Below are positions 25,851-34,566 of a DNA stretch of 64,000 nucleotides, in pieces. The notes under the pieces were generated by a model. It was not told the DNA's origin, searched no databases, and saw only the letters and a program-made list of their open reading frames with translations. The stretch covers positions 2,612,040 to 2,676,039 of the forward strand of contig NZ_NFUU01000001.1 of assembly GCF_002127265.1 (NCBI RefSeq). The letters run 5' to 3'. How positions within the stretch are numbered: the stretch's first letter is position 1; every line of letters starts with the position of its first letter. A program made the translations under genes and the position numbers. This DNA comes from Hydrogenophaga sp. IBVHS1. GTDB taxonomy: Bacteria > Pseudomonadota > Gammaproteobacteria > Burkholderiales > Burkholderiaceae_C.

Positions 25851-26132
25851 ATGAAGGCCACCTGGAACGGGGTGGTGGTCGCAGAAAGCGACGACACGGT
25901 GGTGGTGGAAGGCAACCATTACTTCCCCGAAAGCGCGCTCAAGCGCGAATTCGTCACCTTCAGCAACCACCGCACCAGCTGCCCCTGGAAGGGTCAGGCC
26001 AGCTACTACTCGCTGCTGGTCGATGGTGAACTCAACACCGACGCCGCCTGGTACTACCCGGACCCGAAACCCGAAGCCGACATGGTGCGCGGGCGCGTGG
26101 CGTTCTGGAAGGGCGTGAAGGTCGCGGCCTGA
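25851..26132 (+). CDS. DUF427 protein
   Basis: Compact protein of 93 residues with the complete DUF427 signature: WNGVVVAESDDTVVVEGNHYFP (positions about 5-26), TSCPWKGQASYYSL and AAWYYPDPKPEA with GRVAFWKGV at the end. The family is a small beta-rich fold of unknown function. Its stop lies inside a long hairpin shared with the convergent flavodoxin-fold gene. Confidence 0.92.
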   Translation: MKATWNGVVVAESDDTVVVEGNHYFPESALKREFVTFSNHRTSCPWKGQASYYSLLVDGELNTDAAWYYPDPKPEADMVRGRVAFWKGVKVAA

Positions 26133-26157
26133 AGCAGGACGCGGTCCGGCTTCAGGC
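26127..26157. terminator. Long bidirectional terminator hairpin
   Basis: GCCTGAAGC (26127-26135) pairs with GCTTCAGGC (26149-26157). Inside it, GGAC (26137-26140) pairs with GTCC (26144-26147) around a GCG loop, giving about 13 base pairs with one A-G mismatch. It covers the stop codons of both convergent genes, so it is likely to end transcription from either side. Confidence 0.55.
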
Positions 26158-26751
26158 GCCTTCGCTCCCCAGTTTGCGCAGGCGGGCCTGCCACTGGGCC
26201 ACGCCAGCGTCACCGAGCTTGTCCACCATGCCGATGAGCGTTTCGTGGATCGGCCCGAATCCCACGAATCCCAGAATGTTGCGCTCCAGCGATTTCAGGC
26301 TGTGCGCACGGAAATACCAGCGGTAGGCCAGCGCGGGCATGCCCATGGTCACCACCACGCGCGCCGAGCGCCCCGACAGCGGCTTGTGACCAAACGGCTT
26401 GGCGCCCTCGGGCCCGACCGCAAAGCCCGGGCGTGCCACCTGCTCCAGGTAGCCTTTGAGCAGGGCGGGCATGTCGCCCAGCCACAGCGGAAAAAAGATC
26501 ACCACATGCTCGGCCCACGAAATGTCTTCCTGCGAGGCTTTCAACGTGGGCGGCACTTCGCCATGGAGCCAGTCGGCGGCTCGCATCAGCAGGGGAAATT
26601 CAATGGCGCCCACCACCACGCGCCGCAGCGCATGCCCACCCTCTTTGGTGCCTTCGGCGTAGGCGTCGGCCAGGGTCCGGTTGAGGTGCGGCCCCTGGGC
26701 ATCGGGATGGCCTTCAATGAGCAGGATGCGGCGGACCGGGTTGGAGGACAT
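26152..26751 (-). CDS. Flavodoxin-fold NAD(P)H-dependent oxidoreductase
   Basis: Protein of 199 residues like KefF/MdaB quinone reductases: ILLIEGHPDAQGPHLNRTLADAY at the N-terminus (FMN phosphate site), HVVIFFPLWLGDMPALLKGY around residue 95, and VVVTMGMPALAYRWYFRAH. Such enzymes bind FMN or FAD and reduce quinones. The start at 26751 was chosen for the CAGGAG site upstream; an extra nine residues are possible. It is not next to a Kef potassium channel. Confidence 0.88.
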   Translation of the reverse strand: MSSNPVRRILLIEGHPDAQGPHLNRTLADAYAEGTKEGGHALRRVVVGAIEFPLLMRAADWLHGEVPPTLKASQEDISWAEHVVIFFPLWLGDMPALLKGYLEQVARPGFAVGPEGAKPFGHKPLSGRSARVVVTMGMPALAYRWYFRAHSLKSLERNILGFVGFGPIHETLIGMVDKLGDAGVAQWQARLRKLGSEGA

Positions 26752-26825
26752 GGCAGGCTCCTGTGAAGATGCCCGCATGCTCGCATCCGGTGCCGCGCCC
26801 GGCGTTGACGAGGATCAAAGCGGCA

Positions 26826-27767
26826 TCAACGCCGGTCGGGCTTGCGCGCCTTAGGTGCGCGCTCCTTTTTGCGCTCCTGCCGAGCGGCATCGGCTTTCAA
26901 GCCCGCGCCCAGCCACCGGGTGAATTCCTCGGGGGTCTCCAGCGTGATGCGTCCCAGCGTGCCGCTGCGGAAATCGGCGATCAGCAGCTCCGCCGCCTTC
27001 TGGGCGTTCACCGCCCCGCCGCCCGCCAGCGCGCCGCGCTTGCGGCCAATGGCATCAAGCAGCTCGTCGTCGTGCAAGGCGCCAATGGCGTCCGGGCTCA
27101 AACCGAGGCGGTACCGCGCTTCCAGCAAGGGGGCATACACGTGCTTGAGCTTGGCCAGCAGTTCCAGCGCCACCTCCTGGTCGTCGTAGGCGTTGCGGCC
27201 CACGGCACCACTGGCGGCCAGGTTGAAGCCGCTTTCGGGCACCACAATTCGCGGCCAGAGCATGCCGGGCGTGTCGAAGAGGTAGAAATCGTCGGCCAGG
27301 GCAATGCGCTGTTCGTTTCGGGTGATGCCGGCTTCATCGCCGGTTTTGGCCGAGCGCTTGCCCATGAGCGTGTTGATGAGCGTGGACTTGCCGACGTTGG
27401 GAATGCCGCAGATAAGCACCCGCATGGGTTTGACCATGCCGCCGCGCAGGGGCGCTAGCTCGAAGCAGGCAGCGATGATGGCGCGCGCCGGGGCGGTGAC
27501 GCTCGCATCCAGCGCGATGGCGCGGGTGTTGGGCAACGAGTTGTAGTGCGCCAGCCAGAGCGCGGTGCGTTCGGCATCGGCCATGTCCTGCTTGTTCACC
27601 ACCTTCAGCGTGGGCTTGCCGCTGGTGAGCTCGGCCAGCAACGGGTTGGCGCTGGAGCCCGGCAGGCGCGCGTCGAGCATTTCGATGACGACATCAATGT
27701 CCTTCACGCGCTCGGTGATCGCCTTGCGTGTCAGGTGCATGTGTCCGGGAAACCACTGAATACTCAT
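26826..27767 (-). CDS. ylqF: Ribosome biogenesis GTPase YlqF/RbgA
   Basis: Circularly permuted GTPase of 313 residues that helps 50S subunit assembly. The motif order is permuted as expected: G4 VVNKQDMAD (about 57-65) first, then G1 CGIPNVGKSTLIN (about 119-131), G2 and G3 FDTPGMLWP. The start WFPGHMH is diagnostic for this family. The C-terminus is a Lys/Arg-rich tail (ERKKERAPKARKPDRR) that would bind rRNA. Nothing unusual in length. Confidence 0.93.
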   Translation of the reverse strand: MSIQWFPGHMHLTRKAITERVKDIDVVIEMLDARLPGSSANPLLAELTSGKPTLKVVNKQDMADAERTALWLAHYNSLPNTRAIALDASVTAPARAIIAACFELAPLRGGMVKPMRVLICGIPNVGKSTLINTLMGKRSAKTGDEAGITRNEQRIALADDFYLFDTPGMLWPRIVVPESGFNLAASGAVGRNAYDDQEVALELLAKLKHVYAPLLEARYRLGLSPDAIGALHDDELLDAIGRKRGALAGGGAVNAQKAAELLIADFRSGTLGRITLETPEEFTRWLGAGLKADAARQERKKERAPKARKPDRR

Positions 27768-27859
27768 GGCGGCGATTGTGCCTTGGTGTAACTCCCGGGT
27801 CTGGCCGCAGTGCCCGTCCCTACAATCGTTTCCACTTCAACACCCCGCAGAGGCGCCTC

Positions 27860-28330
27860 ATGAGCATCACCGTCAAGATCGACCTGGGCTACGAATTCGA
27901 CGTCAAGGCCAAGGCGGCCGAGGTGTTCGAGGTGCTTTCAAACGTGCCGGAGTCGGTCAGCCACTTCCCCAAAGTGGACAAGCTCACCGATATGGGGGAC
28001 GGTGTCTACAAGTGGGAAATGGAGAAGGTGGGCACGGCGCAGGTCAATATTCAGACCATCTACGCCAGCAAGTACGTGAGCGACAAAGCCCGTGGCACCG
28101 TGAAATGGACGCCGGTCAAGGGCGTGGGCAACGCCCTGGTCGGCGGCAACTGGAAGATCGTGGACAACAAGAAGTCCACAGGGCTCACACTGGCCATTCA
28201 GGGCGAGATCGAGGTGCCCTTGCCCGGCCTCATGAAGATGGTGGTGGCACCTGTGGTGGAGAGCGAATTCGAGAAGCTGCTCGAAAAATACATCGCCAAC
28301 CTCATCAAGCGCTTCGGCGGCGAAGCCTGA
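27860..28330 (+). CDS. SRPBCC-fold protein
   Basis: Protein of 156 residues with a polyketide-cyclase/START-like fold: FDVKAKAAEVFEVLSNVPESVSHF, DGVYKWEMEKVGTAQVNIQT, GNWKIVDNKKSTGLTLAIQG, and a C-terminal helix FEKLLEKYIANLIKRFGG. Ligand unknown. The start at 27860 lies 92 bases from the divergent YlqF gene. The end shares a hairpin with the convergent hydrolase gene. Confidence 0.85.
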   Translation: MSITVKIDLGYEFDVKAKAAEVFEVLSNVPESVSHFPKVDKLTDMGDGVYKWEMEKVGTAQVNIQTIYASKYVSDKARGTVKWTPVKGVGNALVGGNWKIVDNKKSTGLTLAIQGEIEVPLPGLMKMVVAPVVESEFEKLLEKYIANLIKRFGGEA

Positions 28331-28343
28331 GCGTTCCTCAGGC
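28325..28343. terminator. Hairpin between convergent genes
   Basis: Perfect 7-bp stem GCCTGAG (28325-28331) / CTCAGGC (28337-28343) with loop CGTTC, covering the stop codons of the SRPBCC gene and the dienelactone hydrolase gene. No T-run; a modest bidirectional terminator. Confidence 0.4.
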
Positions 28344-29234
28344 AGCGAGGTGCTGCTTGAAGAAGGCCAGGGTTCGATCCCATGAAAGTCGGGCGGCCGC
28401 CGCATCGAAGCGTGGCGTGGTGTCGTTGTTGAAACCGTGCTGCGTTCCCGCGTACAGGTGAGCCGTGTAGCGCGCGCCAGCGGCCTTGAGTGCGGCTTCG
28501 TAGGCAGGCCAGGCGGCGTTGATGCGTTCATCGACCGCCGCAAAGTGAATCAGCAGCGGCGCCTTCACTTTGGCCGCCGCTTCCACCGGCGGGTGGTTGC
28601 CGTAGTAGGGCACGGCGGCAGCCAGGTCGGGCAGCTCGGTCGCCAGCATGTGGGCAATGCCACCGCCATAGCAGAAGCCCACCGCGCCGATGCGCCCGGT
28701 ACCGTCGGGCCGGGCCTTCAGGGCAGCGGCCGTGGCCAGAAAATCCTGCCTTGTCTTTGCCTGATCGAGCTGGGCGAACAAGGCGCGCGCCTTGTCTTCA
28801 TCGCCCGGGTAGCCGCCCAGCGGCGTGAGCGCGTCGGGCGCAAAGGCCAGGTAACCTTCCAGCGCGAGGCGGCGAGCAATGTCTTCAATGTGCGGGTTCA
28901 ACCCCCGGTTCTCGTGCACCACCAGCACGCCTGGCAGGCGCCCGCCAGGCGGTGGCACTGCCGGTTGCGCCACATAGACCTTGATGGTGCCGTAGCCCTG
29001 CGGCGAGGCGACGTTGACTGTCTCGGTCTTCACACGCGGATCGCCGGCCGGAATCACCTGCGCATTGGCAAAGTCGGGGCTGAGTGCGGCCAGCAAGCCG
29101 GCGGCGGTGAGGCCACCCACGGCAAACTTCGAGGCCCGGTCCAGAAACGCCCGCCGGTCGATGTCGCCGTGCACGTAGGCGTCGAAAAGGATCAGCAGTT
29201 CCTGGTCGAAATCGGCCGCGGTGAGTCGGGGCAT
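28338..29234 (-). CDS. Dienelactone hydrolase family protein
   Basis: Alpha/beta hydrolase of 298 residues. Residues about 28-58 (RRAFLDRASKFAVGG followed by a hydrophobic run ending NAQ) look like an internal export signal, preceded by a conserved leader typical of this subfamily. The hydrolase has VLVVHENRGLNPHIEDIARRL, nucleophile Cys in GAVGFCYGGG, Asp in AAVDERINAAW and His in GTQHGFNN, i.e. the Cys-Asp-His triad of dienelactone hydrolases. It probably acts on a lactone or ester in the periplasm; the substrate is unknown. Confidence 0.88.
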   Translation of the reverse strand: MPRLTAADFDQELLILFDAYVHGDIDRRAFLDRASKFAVGGLTAAGLLAALSPDFANAQVIPAGDPRVKTETVNVASPQGYGTIKVYVAQPAVPPPGGRLPGVLVVHENRGLNPHIEDIARRLALEGYLAFAPDALTPLGGYPGDEDKARALFAQLDQAKTRQDFLATAAALKARPDGTGRIGAVGFCYGGGIAHMLATELPDLAAAVPYYGNHPPVEAAAKVKAPLLIHFAAVDERINAAWPAYEAALKAAGARYTAHLYAGTQHGFNNDTTPRFDAAAARLSWDRTLAFFKQHLAA

Positions 29235-29288
29235 GAGCGTCTCCGGCGAAAAGCCGCAGGATAGCCGCGCAGGCCGCTCAGGGCCGAT

Positions 29289-30872
29289 TCACCGTGCGGT
29301 GATGAGGGCTTCTGCCACCGCAGGGGCTGCTGGTGCAGCCTGTGGCCGGCCCAGGCGCGCTGGCGAGGTGTATTCCTGGCGGTAGATCTCGAACGGCATG
29401 GAGTCGGCCGCTTCGATGGCGCGCTGGTCTTCGACCGACTTGGCGGCCATGGCCTCGAACCGGCCCTGCTGCTTGGCGCTCCACTCCAGCGAAAGCAGGT
29501 GCTGGTGCGTGCCCAGCGACTGCGCCCTGGCGAACCCGAGGAATGAATCGCCATGGTCTTTTTGCATGGCCTGAAGCACGCGCGCCGAGGGCAGACGCTG
29601 CGGGTCGTGCAGCGCGGCGCGCGCCTGCTCCACCGCATCGGCATGCTCCACGCCGCCTTGCGCGCGGTCGAGCGCCGCCGCAATGGGCACCAGCTGGTCG
29701 ATGATCTCCAGCCCCCACTGCACCAGCGGCACCGCCTGGCCTTCGCGCAGCAGGTCGAGCCCCGGCTCGCGGCCGCGGGCGGCGGTGAGGTGCTGGTTGT
29801 GGGCGAGTTCGCGGATTTCGGCCGGCGTATCGGGCGGGCTGTCGGAGAGCAGGCAGTGCAGCAGGAACACGTCGAGGAAGCGCAGCGTGGTGGCGCCAAT
29901 ACCGATGGGCTCGAATGGATTGAGGTCCATCAGCCGCACCTCGATGTATTCCACGCCGCGTTCGCGCAGCGCATGCAGCGGGCGTTCGCCGGGGTAGATC
30001 ACGCGCTTGGGGCGGATGGTGCCGTAAAACTCGTTCTCGATCTGCAGCAGCGTGGTGGCGAGCTGGTTGTAGTCGCCCCCCGGGTTGCGAATGCCGACCG
30101 CTTCGTAGGCGGGCCAGGGCCGCGTGAGCGCATCGTGCAGCGAGGCGGCGTAGCCTTCGAGGCCGTTGTAGCTCACGGCCAGCGTGGCCTGCGCCTCGCT
30201 CTGGTAGCCCAGCCGGCCCATGCGCAGCGAGGTGCCGTGGGGCATGTAGAGCGTGCCGCCATTGCCGAGCTTCTGCAGCTCGTGCTGGCGGCCTTCGACG
30301 AAGCTGGAACACACGGCTGGCGAGGCGCCGAACAGCGTGAGCAGCAGGAAGGCATGGCGGCGGAAGTTGCGGATGAGCGAAAAATAGCCGTCGTTGTCGA
30401 CGCCGGGCAGCGACCAGTTGTAGTGGATACCCGAAATGGTTTGCATGCGCCGGCCATAGCGGTGACCCAGGCCCATGCGGTAGACGCTCTTGGCGCGGCC
30501 GACATTGGACGATCCGTAGCGGCCGAGCGGAATGGTTTCGTCGGTGGGCAGGCCGCACGGCATGCTGGAAGCCCAGAGCATCTCGTCGCCGGCCATGCGC
30601 AGCGAGCGCACGGTGTACTGGTGCACTTCCGTGAGTTCGGTCAGGCAGGACTCGACACTGGCGTGCACGCCGGTGATGAGCTCGAGCTGCGACTCGCTGT
30701 AGTCGGTGGTGATGTGCGGGTGGGTGAGCGCGCTGCCCAGGGCCGCGGGATGCGGGGTGAGGGCCAGGCGGCCATCGGGCTGGGCACGCAGGCTTTCCTT
30801 CTCAAGGCCGCGCCGCATGCCACGCAATTGCTCAGCCGTGAGCGTGTCCAGCCGTTGTTGAAAAGGGGTCAT
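29289..30872 (-). CDS. gshA: Glutamate--cysteine ligase
   Basis: First enzyme of glutathione synthesis, joining glutamate and cysteine with ATP. The 527-residue product matches the E. coli-type family in length. Diagnostic blocks are RGLEKESLRA (about 22-31), TTDYSESQLELITG, the conserved MGLGHRYGRRMQTISGIHYN and RNPGGDYNQLATTLLQIENEFY, and VEYIEVRLMDLNPF. The gene is monocistronic in appearance, with dusC upstream on the same strand 33 bases away. Confidence 0.95.
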   Translation of the reverse strand: MTPFQQRLDTLTAEQLRGMRRGLEKESLRAQPDGRLALTPHPAALGSALTHPHITTDYSESQLELITGVHASVESCLTELTEVHQYTVRSLRMAGDEMLWASSMPCGLPTDETIPLGRYGSSNVGRAKSVYRMGLGHRYGRRMQTISGIHYNWSLPGVDNDGYFSLIRNFRRHAFLLLTLFGASPAVCSSFVEGRQHELQKLGNGGTLYMPHGTSLRMGRLGYQSEAQATLAVSYNGLEGYAASLHDALTRPWPAYEAVGIRNPGGDYNQLATTLLQIENEFYGTIRPKRVIYPGERPLHALRERGVEYIEVRLMDLNPFEPIGIGATTLRFLDVFLLHCLLSDSPPDTPAEIRELAHNQHLTAARGREPGLDLLREGQAVPLVQWGLEIIDQLVPIAAALDRAQGGVEHADAVEQARAALHDPQRLPSARVLQAMQKDHGDSFLGFARAQSLGTHQHLLSLEWSAKQQGRFEAMAAKSVEDQRAIEAADSMPFEIYRQEYTSPARLGRPQAAPAAPAVAEALITAR

Positions 30873-30905
30873 ACAGGCGTCTTGAATCGGGTCCGGGGCC
30901 GGAAG

Positions 30906-31907
30906 TTAACACGGCTGGCCCAATTCTGCTGGCAACACCTGGATCGGCTCTGTGGTAGGGGGCGCATCGGCGCGGGGGCGCAGCAGCCAGGCGTCGACGG
31001 CCGCGGGGTCATTCACCAGGCGCAGCTCATCGAAGGCGGCCTGGGCCTCGGGGTGGCGGCGGCGCAGCAAGTTCAGCCATTGCTTGAGGCGCCCGGCGCG
31101 GTGCCGGCGCTCCACCCGCACGCTCACCCGCTCCCAGAACACGGTCAGCAGGGGCTCGATCTGCCACCAGGCCACAACGCCCTGCCCCCGGATGGCCAGC
31201 GCAAGGCCGGGATCGCTCACCATGCCGCGACCGATCATGAGCGCGTCGCAGCCGCTGACTTCGCGGCAGCGCAGCGCATCGGCCACGCTCCAGATCTCGC
31301 CATTGGCGATCACCGGGATACGTTGAGCGGCGGGCAAGGCTTCGCGCACCTGCGCAATGCGTTCCCAGTAGGCGGGCGGCCGGTAACCGTGCGCCTTGGT
31401 GCGGGCGTGAATCACCAGTTCGTCCGCCCCCGCCTCGGCAATGGCCTGCGCACAGGCCTCGGCCACCAGGTCGTCGTTGAAGCCCAGTCGCATCTTGGCT
31501 GAAACCGGCACGCCCGCCGGCACCGCGCGCCTCACCGCCGCCACGATGCGGCCCACCAGCTCGGGTTCGTCCAGCAGCACCGCGCCGCCCCGGCTCTGGT
31601 TCACGGTCTTGGCCGGGCAGCCGAAATTCAGGTCGATTCCGGGGGGATTCAGCCCGGCCAGCCGGGCGGCATTCTCGGCCAGGCACGCGGGGTCGGAGCC
31701 CAGCAGCTGCGGGCGTACCGGCACACCCGCGCGGGTGCGTCCGCCATTGAGCAGCTCGGGCACCACGCGCACAAAAGCCCGCTCGGGCAGCAAGGTGTTG
31801 GTCACGCGGATGAATTCGCTCACGCAGCGGTCGACCCCGCCCGTGCGCGTGAGCACATCGCGCAGGGTGGCATCCAGCAGACCTTCCATGGGCGCGAGCA
31901 GCAACAT
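30906..31907 (-). CDS. dusC: tRNA-dihydrouridine(16) synthase
   Basis: FMN-dependent enzyme of 333 residues that reduces uridine 16 in tRNA. LLLAPMEGLLDATLRDVLT at the start, FGCPAKTVNQSRGGA with the catalytic Cys, VSAKMRLGFND, LVIHARTKAHGYRPPAYW and IPVIANGEIWS, DALMIGRGMVSDP are those of DusC as distinct from DusA/B. The C-terminal helical domain contains RLKQWLNLLRRRHPEA, again DusC-like. It is divergent from the HugZ-like gene. Confidence 0.92.
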   Translation of the reverse strand: MLLLAPMEGLLDATLRDVLTRTGGVDRCVSEFIRVTNTLLPERAFVRVVPELLNGGRTRAGVPVRPQLLGSDPACLAENAARLAGLNPPGIDLNFGCPAKTVNQSRGGAVLLDEPELVGRIVAAVRRAVPAGVPVSAKMRLGFNDDLVAEACAQAIAEAGADELVIHARTKAHGYRPPAYWERIAQVREALPAAQRIPVIANGEIWSVADALRCREVSGCDALMIGRGMVSDPGLALAIRGQGVVAWWQIEPLLTVFWERVSVRVERRHRAGRLKQWLNLLRRRHPEAQAAFDELRLVNDPAAVDAWLLRPRADAPPTTEPIQVLPAELGQPC

Positions 31908-31969
31908 GCGGGTATTTCACCACGAGGTGCCTCCACAGCCGGGCCGAGCCGCGCTACCATGGCCACCTC

Positions 31970-32458
31970 ATGCCCCACGAACCCCGCCTGACCCAGGCCC
32001 TGCGCGAACTGCTGGCGCGCCAGCGGGTGGGGTCGCTTGGCACCTTGGGCATGGACGGCGCGCCGTGGGTGTCGCTGGTGCCCTTTGCGGTGGACACCAG
32101 CCTGCGGGTGATCGTGATTCACGTCAGCGCGCTCGCCTCGCACAGCGCCAACCTGCGGCGTGAACCGCGCGCTTCTTTGCTGGTGTCGCAGGCCGAGGTG
32201 GCGGGTGAGCCGGTACATGCCCTGCCCCGCGTCATGCTGGTGCTGCAGGCGCAAACGCTGGAGGCCGGCGGCAACGCCGAAAAGAGTGCCTGCGCAGCCT
32301 ACCTGCTCCGATTTCCCGAAGCCACGCACATGACCACGCTGGGCGACTTCAGCTTCGTCGCCCTCACGCCGCTGGGCGCGCGCCAGGTGGCCGGCTTCGG
32401 TGCCGCGCGCAGCCTGGAGGCGGACGAAGTGGTGCGCGCGCTCGGGCCGCCTTCGTGA
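31970..32458 (+). CDS. HugZ-like pyridoxamine-phosphate-oxidase-fold protein
   Basis: Split-barrel flavin/heme-binding fold of 162 residues: RVGSLGTLGMDGAPWVSLVPFAV (about 20-42), IHVSALASHSANLRREPRASLLVS, and FSFVALTPLGARQVAGFGAA. These are the blocks of HugZ-type proteins, some of which handle heme. It is shorter than full HugZ, lacking the extra C-terminal domain. The stop overlaps the rluA start (GTGA), so the two are translationally coupled. Confidence 0.85.
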   Translation: MPHEPRLTQALRELLARQRVGSLGTLGMDGAPWVSLVPFAVDTSLRVIVIHVSALASHSANLRREPRASLLVSQAEVAGEPVHALPRVMLVLQAQTLEAGGNAEKSACAAYLLRFPEATHMTTLGDFSFVALTPLGARQVAGFGAARSLEADEVVRALGPPS

Positions 32459-33111
32459 CCCTGCAGGTCGTCCATGAAGACGACGCCCTGATCGTGCTGG
32501 ACAAACCCGCCGGCCTGCTGGCCGTGCCCGGACGCGGCCCCGACAAGCAGGACTGCCTGAGCGCCCGAGCCCAGGCACGCTGGCCCGACGCGCTGGTGGT
32601 GCACCGGCTGGACATGGCCACCTCGGGCCTGATGGTGATGGCGCGCGGGCTGGCGCACCAGCGCACGCTGTCGCGCGCCTTCGAGACGCGCCAGGTGGAC
32701 AAGCGCTACACCGCCGTGGTGGCCGGGGCATTGCTCAACCCCCTGCCCGACAACGGCTGGAACCTGATTGACCTGCCCATCACCGTGGACTGGCCGAATC
32801 GGCCGCGCAGCATCGTGAGCCACGAGCTGGGCAAACCCAGCCGCACGCGCTGGCGGCTCGAAGCCGAACAAAGACCGGCCGCGCACGCAGGCATCACAAC
32901 CCGGGTAGAACTGGAACCGGTCACGGGCCGCACACACCAGTTGCGCGTGCACCTGCAGGCCATCGGACATCCGATGCTGGGCGATGCGCTGTATGCAAAC
33001 GCACAGCAGCAGGCCCTGGCCGAGCGCCTGCTGCTGCATGCACACTGGCTGCAATTGCCGCACCCGCTCGATGGCCGAAGCATTGAATTCCACAGCGCCT
33101 GTCCCTTTTGA
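32455..33111 (+). CDS. rluA: Dual-specificity rRNA/tRNA pseudouridine synthase RluA
   Basis: Isomerises specific uridines in 23S rRNA (746) and tRNA (32) in E. coli. The 218-residue length and the lack of an S4 domain match RluA. LDKPAGLLAVPGR, catalytic VVHRLDMATSGL with its Asp, LPITVDWPNRPR, GKPSRTRW and GRTHQLRVHLQAIGHPMLGD all align. It starts with GTG overlapping the previous stop by 4 bases and ends 0 bases before the SDR gene. Confidence 0.92.
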   Translation: MTLQVVHEDDALIVLDKPAGLLAVPGRGPDKQDCLSARAQARWPDALVVHRLDMATSGLMVMARGLAHQRTLSRAFETRQVDKRYTAVVAGALLNPLPDNGWNLIDLPITVDWPNRPRSIVSHELGKPSRTRWRLEAEQRPAAHAGITTRVELEPVTGRTHQLRVHLQAIGHPMLGDALYANAQQQALAERLLLHAHWLQLPHPLDGRSIEFHSACPF

Positions 33112-33900
33112 ATGGCACCCATGACGACGACCACCCGACACCTCACCATCCTCACCGGCGCCTCGCGCGGCATGGGCCTGGCCATGGCCATGCAATTGCT
33201 CGCGCCCGATCGGCATTTGCTCTGCATTTCGCGCCGCGCCAGCGACGAACTGGCCGAACAGGCCAGCAAGAAGGGCGCGCGCCTCACGCAATGGACGCAG
33301 GACCTGGCCGACACCACCGGATCGCGCCAGCGCCTTCAGGCCTGGCTCGAAGGGCTGGACCCCCAAACGCTGCAGAGCGCCACGCTGATCAACAACGCCG
33401 GCGTGATCCCGCGCATCGGCCCGCTGGATGACTGCCCGCCCGAAGACCTGGCCAATGCCCTGCGTGTGGGCCTGGAGGCGCCCATGCAGCTCACGGCCGC
33501 CTTTCTGCACGCTACCGGAGCGTGGGTGGATGGTGGCTGGCGCGGGCCGCGCAAGGTGCTCAACATTTCTTCGGGCCTGGGCCGCAACGCGATGGCCGCG
33601 CAGGCACCCTACTGCGCCGCCAAGGCCGGCATGGACCACTTCACCCGCTGCAGCGCGCTCGACGAAGCGCAACGCGAGCACGGCGCGCGCCTGGTCTCGC
33701 TGGCACCGGGCGTGATCGACACCGACATGCAGTCGCAGTTGCGCGCGGGCGACCCGGCGGCTTTTCCCGACCGCGGTCGATTCGTGGACTTGCAACGCCA
33801 GGGCCAGCTGGCGTCGCCAGACGCTGCCGCGCAGCGCGTGCTGGGCTGGCTCGATCGGGCCGACTTTGGCGAAAAGCCTGTGGCCGACGTGCGCGACTGA
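33112..33900 (+). CDS. SDR-family NAD(P)-dependent oxidoreductase
   Basis: Short-chain dehydrogenase of 262 residues. Cofactor motif TGASRGMGLAMA (about 16-27), NNAG at LINNAGVIPR, catalytic Ser in LNISSGLGR and Y-x-x-x-K in YCAAKAGMDHF. The segment LAPGVIDTDMQ is typical. It resembles sepiapterin/benzil-reductase-like SDRs, but the substrate cannot be assigned. An inner Met at 33121 (MTTTTRH) may be the true start. It abuts rluA and precedes a histidine phosphatase by 13 bases. Confidence 0.88.
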   Translation: MAPMTTTTRHLTILTGASRGMGLAMAMQLLAPDRHLLCISRRASDELAEQASKKGARLTQWTQDLADTTGSRQRLQAWLEGLDPQTLQSATLINNAGVIPRIGPLDDCPPEDLANALRVGLEAPMQLTAAFLHATGAWVDGGWRGPRKVLNISSGLGRNAMAAQAPYCAAKAGMDHFTRCSALDEAQREHGARLVSLAPGVIDTDMQSQLRAGDPAAFPDRGRFVDLQRQGQLASPDAAAQRVLGWLDRADFGEKPVADVRD

Positions 33901-33913
33901 AGGAGACCTCAAC

Positions 33914-34489
33914 ATGACCACGAGCCTGATCACCCGGCGCCGGTTCACCGCTGGCAGCGCGCTGGCTTTGTCCACCGGGCTTGCGCCAGCCCAGAGCGCG
34001 GGCGAAGGCTTCTGGACCCTGCTGCGCGAGGGTGGCTGCGTGGTGCTGATGCGCCATGCGCAGACCGAACCCGGCGTGGGCGACCCGCCGAATTTCAAGC
34101 TCGGCGAATGCGGCACGCAGCGCAACTTGAGCGAGGCCGGACGCGAGCAGGCGCGCCGGGTCGGCGCGGCCTTCATGCGCGAACGCGTCAAGCTGGACCA
34201 GGTGCGCTCCAGCGCCTGGTGCCGCTGCGTGGACACGGCCATGCTGGCCTTCAAGGAAAACACCGTCTGGCCACCGATCAATTCCTTCTTCGGCGGCGAA
34301 GGACGCGACAGCCAGACCCGCGAGGTGCTGGCCGCCGTGCAGGGCTGGAAGGCGCCGCGCAACCTGGTGCTGGTGACGCACCAGGTCAACATCACCGCCC
34401 TCACCGGTGAGTACCTGGCCATGGGGGAGGTTTTCGTCACCCGGCCAGATGCCGGCCGGCTGCGTCTGCTGTCTCGCCAGACCTTCTGA
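33914..34489 (+). CDS. Exported histidine phosphatase family protein
   Basis: Protein of 191 residues with a Tat-like signal (TRRRFTAGSALALSTGLAPAQS) and the phosphohistidine motif VLMRHAQTEPG near residue 42. NLSEAGREQARRVGAAF, VRSSAWCRCVDTAMLAF and a second His in LVLVTHQVNITALTG complete the fold. Periplasmic phosphomonoesterase activity is inferred. A clear GAAGGAG site precedes the ATG at 33914. Likely co-transcribed with rluA and the SDR gene. Confidence 0.88.
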   Translation: MTTSLITRRRFTAGSALALSTGLAPAQSAGEGFWTLLREGGCVVLMRHAQTEPGVGDPPNFKLGECGTQRNLSEAGREQARRVGAAFMRERVKLDQVRSSAWCRCVDTAMLAFKENTVWPPINSFFGGEGRDSQTREVLAAVQGWKAPRNLVLVTHQVNITALTGEYLAMGEVFVTRPDAGRLRLLSRQTF

Positions 34490-34566
34490 CGCAGGTCAAG
34501 CCGGCGCGGAAAGCTGCGGGTAGGATGGCTGGCGAACCCCTACCTTCAACAAATGGAGAACACCTC